From Bacteroidales bacterium (GTDB taxonomy: Bacteria; Bacteroidota; Bacteroidia; Bacteroidales; P3), in the NCBI GenBank assembly GCA_031286005.1, contig JAITVC010000188.1, positions 1 through 11,726 on the forward strand: a stretch of 11,726 nucleotides of DNA. Direction: 5' to 3'. This document shows positions 6,593-11,726 of this stretch, in pieces. The notes beneath the pieces were generated by a model that was not told the DNA's origin, did no database searches, and worked only from the letters and a program-made list of their open reading frames with translations. Position numbers and translations under genes: made by a program. Position 1 is the stretch's first letter. Every line of letters starts with the position of its first letter.

Positions 6593-7768
6593 TTATTTTG
6601 GTTTAGAAAATTTAGGATTTGTGATAAAAGTTGAATCCGTCAAGGTATGCAAAAAGGCTTTCAGATAGCGTTTTTCGGCAGGTGTGAGTTGCACGCCGCC
6701 GTGCCGAATTTGTTTCATAAGCGGGTCGATGGTGGCCGACCACATCAGTCCTTCGCTGTAAAAATCAATCACCTCATCGAGTGTCGTAAATCGTCCGTCG
6801 TGCATATACGGCGCCGTCAGCGCAATATTACGGAGGGTTGGGATTTTGTATTTGCCGATGTCTTGCGGCTTTAGGGTGATGGACGAGCGGTCGCGTGGGT
6901 CGCTGTGGGTGGCATCTAATCCGTTGTTAGAATAATCATAGATAGAAAACAGCACATTTCCATCGCCGCCGTGGCAATGGAAGCAATCCGCCCTTTCGGT
7001 GGAAAACAAACGGTATCCGGCCATCTCCTCGTCGGTCAGTCGCACCTGTCCTTGCAGGTATTTGTCAAACTTAGAGTCCGCCGAAATCAACGTGCGTACG
7101 AATTGAGCAATGGCTTTGCAAATTCTATCCATCGTAACTTCGGGCGTTCCAAAGGCAACTTCAAACATGGGAGGGTATTGCGGAAGCGAAGCGATTAAAT
7201 TCACACTCTTATCTATCGTTCCATTCACTTCGTGAGGTGCGGCAATCATCATCCACACAAACGATTCGAGATTCTTAAGGTTGTAGGGTTCTTGTGCCGG
7301 TATGCCGTAATTCGAGTTGCCATAATTCGGATTGGATGCGTGCAGCATACCGTTCCACATATAGCCGTTGTTCTGAAACACAAGGTTGATTAGCGGAAGC
7401 ATCGCATGAGGCGTTTCGATTCCGGTTAAGCCAATCATCTTTCCGTTTTGGTAATACGGATTATCCAAGCCTCCTTCAAACGCATTTTCTTGCCGATGGC
7501 ACGAATAGCAACTCATCATGGAGTCAGGCTCTATTCGCCCGGACAACCGCCCTTCATAGAACAAATGACGTCCCAACTCAATGCCCTCAACCGTCATCGG
7601 ATTATCCGAAGGCAGGTTTAAAACGGTTGGGAAATAGTTCGGAATTTCAATCGTGTAAGGTCTTGGCGATATAGGCTTCGGCGGTTTGTTCGGACAGGCG
7701 CATAGTAGCATCAACGTGGCGATGCACGTTAGATTCAAGATTAATATGTGGAAGCTACGTTTCACCAC
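6593..7768 (-). CDS. Di-heme cytochrome c peroxidase / MauG-family lipoprotein
   Basis: A 391-residue periplasmic di-heme protein of the CcpA/MauG family; typical members reduce H2O2 to water with electrons from small cytochromes or the quinone chain. Two CxxCH heme sites are visible: C87-Y-S-C90-H91 (peroxidatic heme end) and C262-F-H-C265-H266 (electron-transfer heme). APYMHDGRFTTLDEVIDFY (319-337) is the hallmark C-terminal segment and supplies the usual distal Met (M322). The N-terminus is a lipoprotein-like signal with the sequence LLCAC at 21-25; C23 or C25 would be lipidated, though a Cys at the -2 position is uncommon. The start is GTG at 7766-7768, followed by a second GTG; stop codons lie just upstream in frame and no ATG fits. 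It begins 10 bases after the upstream stop, so it belongs to the Hdr-like operon. Confidence 0.9.
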   Translation of the reverse strand: MVKRSFHILILNLTCIATLMLLCACPNKPPKPISPRPYTIEIPNYFPTVLNLPSDNPMTVEGIELGRHLFYEGRLSGRIEPDSMMSCYSCHRQENAFEGGLDNPYYQNGKMIGLTGIETPHAMLPLINLVFQNNGYMWNGMLHASNPNYGNSNYGIPAQEPYNLKNLESFVWMMIAAPHEVNGTIDKSVNLIASLPQYPPMFEVAFGTPEVTMDRICKAIAQFVRTLISADSKFDKYLQGQVRLTDEEMAGYRLFSTERADCFHCHGGDGNVLFSIYDYSNNGLDATHSDPRDRSSITLKPQDIGKYKIPTLRNIALTAPYMHDGRFTTLDEVIDFYSEGLMWSATIDPLMKQIRHGGVQLTPAEKRYLKAFLHTLTDSTFITNPKFSKPK

Positions 7769-7778
7769 TCACTATTCG

Positions 7779-9611
7779 CTAAATTAAATTTTCGGCCACA
7801 ATCTCCGCCAAATCCTTCACTTCAACTTTATTTGTTTCCGCAAATGCTTTTTTGCACGCAGGGCAAGCCGTTGCAAGAATGTCGGGATGATTGGCAATGA
7901 GTTTCTCGGCAGCATCTTCGGCCATCACACGGCGTTTGCGGTATGGCAGCGCCTCTGCCGCAACACTGTGTCCGCAGCACAACGAATCTTTTCCGTCGAA
8001 ATTTGTAGACTGCAAATCTCCTACCGCTTTCAAAACTCGGCGTGGCTCATCGTAAACACCGGAATTGCGCCCCAATTCGCATGGGTCATGAAACACCATC
8101 TTGCTATCTGTAGTCTTCACGTGTATCTTTCCGGCTTTCAAGAGTTCGTCGATATATTGCGAATGGTGCAATACTCTCATGTTTAGCGAATAATTCTCAT
8201 TAAAGAATTTATAACAAATCGGGCAGGAGGTTACCAATGTTTTGGCATTCGTTTGATTGAATAGTTCGGTATTCTTTTTCATCAAAGCCTCGGCTGATTT
8301 ACCGGCTCCTGCAAGCAAAACAGGACGCCCGCAACAAATCGAACCATCTTCGTCAATGAACTTGAAATGCTCTCCCGAAGTTTCGAGTATTTTTACCATC
8401 GCCAATTTGGTGGCAGGTGTTAAATGGGTCATACAACCGGCAAAATAGATCGTATCGACATCTTCCTGTTCTGTGAGCGACGTCGAAGAGAACGATGCAG
8501 AAGGCTGTGTATTCAAATAACTATATTGATCCTCTCTATGCAGGGCCACCCGTTCGCGCTTGGTATTGAGCTTGAGAGCAACCGAATTAACGCCCACCGG
8601 ACAAGCTTGCACACAGCGGTTACACATTAAACATTGGCTGGCGGCCTGATGCGCTGCATCGGATTTCCACAGTCGAAGATGGCGGGTGTAATTAATCGTG
8701 GCCGAATCGTGCATGGAGGCTACGGAGGCCAATTGGCAAGGGTCTAAACAAATACCACAGCGTGAGCAGGAATAAATTTCAACCTTTCCGTAGCCGGAAT
8801 TGCGATGCTCTTCTCGGATGCCTGCATTGCGCATGATGATTAGCAAAACTTCCGACAGTATGTGCGTGAATCTCGACCATGGCAACATGAAAAAGAACAC
8901 GCCCAGAGCAATTGAATAAGCCCACCAGATGGGGCGCACGTAGATTTCGTTGGCCGTAAAATTACTAAACCAATGAAAGATAGAACCCACACCCGCCGTG
9001 AGGAAACTTCCTCCGCTGATTTGCGAATAAAAACTCTCGGCCAAGAAGCGCAAGGGAAAGATTGACCAAAGAGCATATACCGCAATTTGGTCGTTCCAAC
9101 GCAATTTGGTGGTACGCTTCATGCCAAACCGTTTTTTCCTAAATCGTTTAATTATGGCCAAAACCATTCCCGACAGGATATACAGCAATGTTAAATCCAT
9201 CATAAAGAAGAGAAACGAACCTTGCAATGTAGTTTCGGTTTCCATCATGAAATAGCGGAAGAATATCGGATACCACGGTAGATTCAAGCGGTTAGGTGCA
9301 AAAATGTTCACTTCAAAATGGCCTAAAACAATCAGCAGAAACCAACCCAATGCAAAGCTGGTGTGCATGTAGCCCAACAGCCAATTCTTCTTCCATATTT
9401 TGCGATGAAGCAAGCTCTCCATAAAGATTTCCCAACCCGAAGCAAAGATTCTCCACGAGAATATATGTTTAATCAATTTGAGCTTATCGTCATTCGGCAA
9501 GGCCTTTACCACACGGCTTAACGCAATTAATAAGTAGGTCAGAACAAACACCAGTCCAATGGTGTAAGGCAACACAAATGGGTCGTAACTACTAAGCAAT
9601 CGTTCCTTCAT
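7779..9611 (-). CDS. Membrane-anchored HdrD/DsrK-like Fe-S oxidoreductase fusion
   Basis: A 610-residue fusion of a membrane cytochrome-b-like module and a heterodisulfide-reductase catalytic module. Residues 1-260 contain about five hydrophobic segments (near 12-32, 77-97, 132-154, 176-195, 228-245), with H83, H98, H213 and H250 as candidate heme b ligands, as in the HdrE/DsrM/NarI group. Then come two ferredoxin motifs: C282-C285-C288-C292 and C327-C330-C333-C337. Two CCG domains follow: C393...C426-C427-G...C463-x2-C466 and C511...C545-C546-G...C583-x2-C586. The cysteine spacing in both fits the full HdrB-type non-cubane cluster pattern. Electrons would pass between the quinone pool and a cytoplasmic thiol/disulfide-type site; the real substrate is unknown. 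The ATG at 9611 lies inside the end of the HdrC-like gene (20-base overlap), so the two are translationally coupled. GlpC/LutA-like roles are less likely given the membrane domain and partners. Confidence 0.88.
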   Translation of the reverse strand: MKERLLSSYDPFVLPYTIGLVFVLTYLLIALSRVVKALPNDDKLKLIKHIFSWRIFASGWEIFMESLLHRKIWKKNWLLGYMHTSFALGWFLLIVLGHFEVNIFAPNRLNLPWYPIFFRYFMMETETTLQGSFLFFMMDLTLLYILSGMVLAIIKRFRKKRFGMKRTTKLRWNDQIAVYALWSIFPLRFLAESFYSQISGGSFLTAGVGSIFHWFSNFTANEIYVRPIWWAYSIALGVFFFMLPWSRFTHILSEVLLIIMRNAGIREEHRNSGYGKVEIYSCSRCGICLDPCQLASVASMHDSATINYTRHLRLWKSDAAHQAASQCLMCNRCVQACPVGVNSVALKLNTKRERVALHREDQYSYLNTQPSASFSSTSLTEQEDVDTIYFAGCMTHLTPATKLAMVKILETSGEHFKFIDEDGSICCGRPVLLAGAGKSAEALMKKNTELFNQTNAKTLVTSCPICYKFFNENYSLNMRVLHHSQYIDELLKAGKIHVKTTDSKMVFHDPCELGRNSGVYDEPRRVLKAVGDLQSTNFDGKDSLCCGHSVAAEALPYRKRRVMAEDAAEKLIANHPDILATACPACKKAFAETNKVEVKDLAEIVAENLI

Positions 9612-9930
9612 GGAGATGTTTGTTTAAAGTGAGTACAATATGACGGGTGTTTACGCCTTTCGGACAGGCAAATTGGCATTTGCCGCAAACCATGCAGCGG
9701 TTGATAATCGGTTTAAGAGATTGCGTTTCGCCACGTTTGCAAAGCAACATAATCTTTCGCAAGTTAAAATCTGTGAACTGTCCGGCCGAACACGTGGCGG
9801 TGCATGTTCCGCACGAGATACAGAACGCAATGCTTGGCTCTTCGATCAGCAATCGGTCGTACAAATCCAACGTTGCAGAATCTAAATCAATCTTTGTGCT
9901 CTCGTTCTTTTTATATCCAAAATCAATCAT
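9592..9930 (-). CDS. HdrC-like 4Fe-4S dicluster ferredoxin subunit
   Basis: A 112-residue soluble electron-transfer protein carrying two [4Fe-4S] motifs: C37-C40-C43-C47 (FCISCGTCTATCSAG) and C79-C82-C85-C89-P (CMVCGKCQFACPKGVN). The order, spacing and following NTRHIVLTLN helix match HdrC and the soluble part of QmoC. It has no membrane segment; QmoC itself is a HdrC-membrane fusion, and here the membrane part sits in the next gene. It probably bridges the HdrA-like flavoprotein and the membrane subunit. The ATG at 9930 is 12 bases after the HdrA-like stop. Its end overlaps the next gene by 20 bases. Confidence 0.88.
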   Translation of the reverse strand: MIDFGYKKNESTKIDLDSATLDLYDRLLIEEPSIAFCISCGTCTATCSAGQFTDFNLRKIMLLCKRGETQSLKPIINRCMVCGKCQFACPKGVNTRHIVLTLNKHLHEGTIA

Positions 9931-9942
9931 CGTTTTTAACTT

Positions 9943-10956
9943 TTACGCTATGAGATAAGCATTGATTTGCGCTGCCGCAGCACGCGAATCTGCAAGAGTT
10001 TCAGGAATAGTTTTAGGCCCCGTGCAAGTGCCGGCTAAAAAGACTCCTTCGATATTCGACACGTTGTTTTGGGTGAATGTATCGTGCGTGGAAAGAAAAC
10101 CATCGGTATCCGAACGCAAGCCAAGTTTGGCATTGAGCACATCTTGCGATTGGCAGGCTTCCATGCCGGTCATCAAAACCAACAGGTCAACGGTTAGTTT
10201 CAACGGTTTTCCCGCAAGGGTATCTTCGGCTTTAAGAACCACTTGATGGTCTTTATTCTCTCCGGCTTCCGACAATCGTCCACGAACAAAATTGACGTGA
10301 TATTTCGATTGCGCTTCGTGATACATATCCTCGAAATGGCGGTCGAACATGCGCAAATCCATATAAAGATTATACACTTCGCAATCCGGATAAAGTTGTT
10401 TGATTTCGCAAGCTTGTTTCACAGCGGTGGCGCAACACACTTTGGAGCAATGGCGATTATTCACTTTTTCATCACGCGAACCTACACAATGCACAAAGGC
10501 CACACGTTTAGGCTCCGCCCCGTTTTTGCAAAGCACCTTGTGATGTTTGAACATCTGCTCCAAGTCAACCGATGTAATCACGTTTTCATAAATGCCGTAG
10601 CCGTATTCCTCTTTGCGCTGAGCACGAAATGTGTCGAAACCCGTAGTAACTAATATGGCATCCACCAGCAAATTTTTGTTGTCGGTCAGAATAATTTCAA
10701 ATTGATTATCTTTTTTGTCAACATACTGAATGTTTAGATTAGTCAGTATGTCCACACGATTGTTCAAACCTTCCGTCAAATCATTCAGAACGGTTTTAGC
10801 TTCGGCTTGCGATGGAAACAAGCGATCCCACTGCGCAACATGTCCACCGATTTGATTACTTTTTTCAATCAAATACACTTTATGTCCGAACTTTGAAAGC
10901 TCAGCCGCAGCCTCAATTCCTGCAATTCCGGCTCCGATTATGGCGATTGTTTTCAT
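9943..10956 (-). CDS. HdrA/QmoA-like FAD and Fe-S flavoprotein
   Basis: A 337-residue flavoprotein related to subunit A of heterodisulfide reductase. It starts with an FAD-binding Rossmann motif, IIGAGIAGIEAA (6-17), then EKSNQIGGHVAQW. C157-x12-C170-x3-C174-C175 (CVGSRD...RHCSKVCC) has exactly the spacing of the HdrA [4Fe-4S] ligands. YGYGIYENVITSVDLEQM (118-135) and the C-terminal FAD segment GVFLAGTCTGPKTIPETLADS (304-324) are also HdrA/QmoA hallmarks. It lacks the N-terminal domain and inserted ferredoxin domain of methanogen HdrA (about 650 residues), and is closer in size to QmoA. Its role is presumably electron transfer, possibly flavin-based, to the HdrC-like subunit. No MvhD, hydrogenase or sulfate-reduction gene is in view. 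The ATG overlaps the stop of the DUF3990 gene as ATGA. Confidence 0.9.
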   Translation of the reverse strand: MKTIAIIGAGIAGIEAAAELSKFGHKVYLIEKSNQIGGHVAQWDRLFPSQAEAKTVLNDLTEGLNNRVDILTNLNIQYVDKKDNQFEIILTDNKNLLVDAILVTTGFDTFRAQRKEEYGYGIYENVITSVDLEQMFKHHKVLCKNGAEPKRVAFVHCVGSRDEKVNNRHCSKVCCATAVKQACEIKQLYPDCEVYNLYMDLRMFDRHFEDMYHEAQSKYHVNFVRGRLSEAGENKDHQVVLKAEDTLAGKPLKLTVDLLVLMTGMEACQSQDVLNAKLGLRSDTDGFLSTHDTFTQNNVSNIEGVFLAGTCTGPKTIPETLADSRAAAAQINAYLIA

Positions 10957-11435
10957 AGACTATTTATTTCAATAAATTTCAATTGTTGTAATGCATTTTC
11001 TGTATGAAACGAGATTTGGTCAAAAAGTTCGTGTACTTTCAAACGTGTAATCGTTTCTTGTAAGGTCAAATCTCCCGATTCAAATAGTGTGAATGTGCGA
11101 TATAGCGTATCATTCGCGACAGGGCCTTTCACAAAATCATAACTGTGCATCATCTTTCCACGCCGATTATCCATCACAAATTCCAACCATTCCCGACTCG
11201 GCTCATCAAAGTTTAAAGCCGAAAACGGTTTCTCGAAAAACACTGCCTCATCTATTTCATATATGTTTAGAAACGCATTCTCGCTGTTAACCCGTTTTTG
11301 TTTTATTTTAGCCCAACGCAAAGCCTGTTCTTGGCTTGTTGTGGTGTAAAAACCACTGCCAAAATCCAAAAAATTATCGCCTCTGATAATTTTCGGCACC
11401 TTTACTATATCCGTACTTCCGTGGTAAAGCGTCAT
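10953..11435 (-). CDS. DUF3990 protein, ADP-ribosyltransferase-like putative toxin
   Basis: A 160-residue cytoplasmic protein that I recognise as DUF3990, a family placed in the ADP-ribosyltransferase-like superfamily and usually found beside DUF3791. Visible signatures are LYHGS (3-7), LDFGSGFYTT (23-32), WLEFVMDNRR (83-92), YDFVKGPVANDTLYRTF (99-115) and DQISFHTENALQQLKF (139-154). H5, Y30 and Q140 could play the part of an NAD-binding/catalytic triad; that is inference. The ATG at 11435 overlaps the DUF3791 stop as ATGA. Its own TGA (10955-10953) overlaps the ATG of the HdrA-like gene, again ATGA. A toxin role with DUF3791 as antitoxin is predicted from genomic pairing and is not shown here. 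Confidence 0.85.
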   Translation of the reverse strand: MTLYHGSTDIVKVPKIIRGDNFLDFGSGFYTTTSQEQALRWAKIKQKRVNSENAFLNIYEIDEAVFFEKPFSALNFDEPSREWLEFVMDNRRGKMMHSYDFVKGPVANDTLYRTFTLFESGDLTLQETITRLKVHELFDQISFHTENALQQLKFIEINSL

Positions 11436-11647
11436 TTTGAAGAATGATTAAGTATAAAACTGTCAATATCCGAAACAATATAATCTTTGCTTTGCGTGTG
11501 CAAGACTTCGTAGCCATCCGTAAGATACTGAAACGCCCCTGATTGGCGGAAAGACAACAACGCCTCCATCGCCGAAACATGTTTGAAATATCGGTAATGT
11601 TCAAGACAAAAAACAATGAATTTAGATATTTGACTATTCGATTCCAT
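11432..11647 (-). CDS. DUF3791 small protein, putative antitoxin partner
   Basis: A 71-residue acidic-tailed protein of the DUF3791 family, recognisable by FCLEHY near the N-terminus, the AMEALLSFRQSG segment and the closing YEVLHTQSKDYIVSDIDSFI block. It has no membrane segment or signal. It directly precedes DUF3990 with a 4-base ATGA overlap, the usual arrangement of this pair, which makes coupled synthesis and a neutralising role likely. The frame is open further upstream to the window edge, but the ATG at 11647 gives the normal family length and lies 8 bases after an upstream stop codon. Confidence 0.83.
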   Translation of the reverse strand: MESNSQISKFIVFCLEHYRYFKHVSAMEALLSFRQSGAFQYLTDGYEVLHTQSKDYIVSDIDSFILNHSSK

Positions 11648-11655
11648 GATATTTC

Positions 11656-11726
11656 TTATTGCGGCAAGGTCAGTTTTCCGGTACGTTTCTCGGTTTCGAG
11701 TAAATGTAACAACATCTGCGGGCTGT
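11656..11726 (-). CDS. 3' end of an unidentified upstream gene (partial)
   Basis: On the minus strand a frame enters from the window edge and ends at a TAA (11658-11656), 8 bases before the DUF3791 ATG. The visible tail is about 22 residues (from ...SPQMLLHLLETEK to TGKLTLPQ). Its composition is protein-like (amphipathic, Leu/Lys/Glu-rich). The short gap matches the other gaps in this operon, so it may be the previous gene of the same transcript. The family is not recognisable. A second frame is also open here (it reads into DUF3791), so this call is tentative. Confidence 0.35.
   Translation of the reverse strand, partial: SPQMLLHLLETEKRTGKLTLPQ

Overview
The window looks like a chromosomal stretch of a Bacteroidota organism. 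The evidence is a textbook Bacteroidota promoter (TAnnTTTG with an upstream TTG) in front of the aquaporin gene, A-rich leaders instead of Shine-Dalgarno sites, a GH92 exo-mannosidase, a long-form Bacteroidota-type Xaa-Pro aminopeptidase, and a DUF3791/DUF3990 pair. Genus or species cannot be named from the sequence. No rRNA, tRNA, transposase, phage gene or CRISPR array is visible.

Left half (1-5392, plus strand): the 3' part of mnmA (tRNA 2-thiouridylase), aqpZ behind its own promoter, then pepP and a secreted GH92 alpha-mannosidase separated by only 7 bases and probably co-transcribed. These are housekeeping and nutrient-scavenging genes with intact family motifs.

Middle (5393-5725): a convergent intergenic region without a believable gene. 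It holds five tandem copies of a 42-base unit rich in TTGCA/TGCAA dyads, followed by a palindrome. The palindrome resembles a second one between aqpZ and pepP, so the two may belong to a dispersed repeat family.

Right half (5726-11726, minus strand): a tightly packed run of genes read from right to left. The order is the tail of an unknown gene, a DUF3791 protein, a DUF3990 protein (ADP-ribosyltransferase-like, putative toxin), an HdrA/QmoA-like flavoprotein, a small HdrC-like dicluster ferredoxin, a 610-residue fusion of a membrane cytochrome-b-like domain with ferredoxin and two CCG (HdrB/HdrD) domains, a di-heme cytochrome c peroxidase lipoprotein, and a double-GNAT acetyltransferase. DUF3791/DUF3990 and DUF3990/HdrA both overlap as ATGA, and HdrC overlaps the fusion gene by 20 bases. 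The remaining gaps are 8-12 bases, so a single transcript is likely.

The Hdr-like proteins plausibly form a Qmo/Hdr-type membrane complex moving electrons between a cytoplasmic donor or acceptor, a thiol/disulfide site and the quinone pool. The peroxidase could be a periplasmic outlet for electrons or a protective partner. The most unusual point is the direct translational coupling of a putative toxin-antitoxin pair to this redox module.
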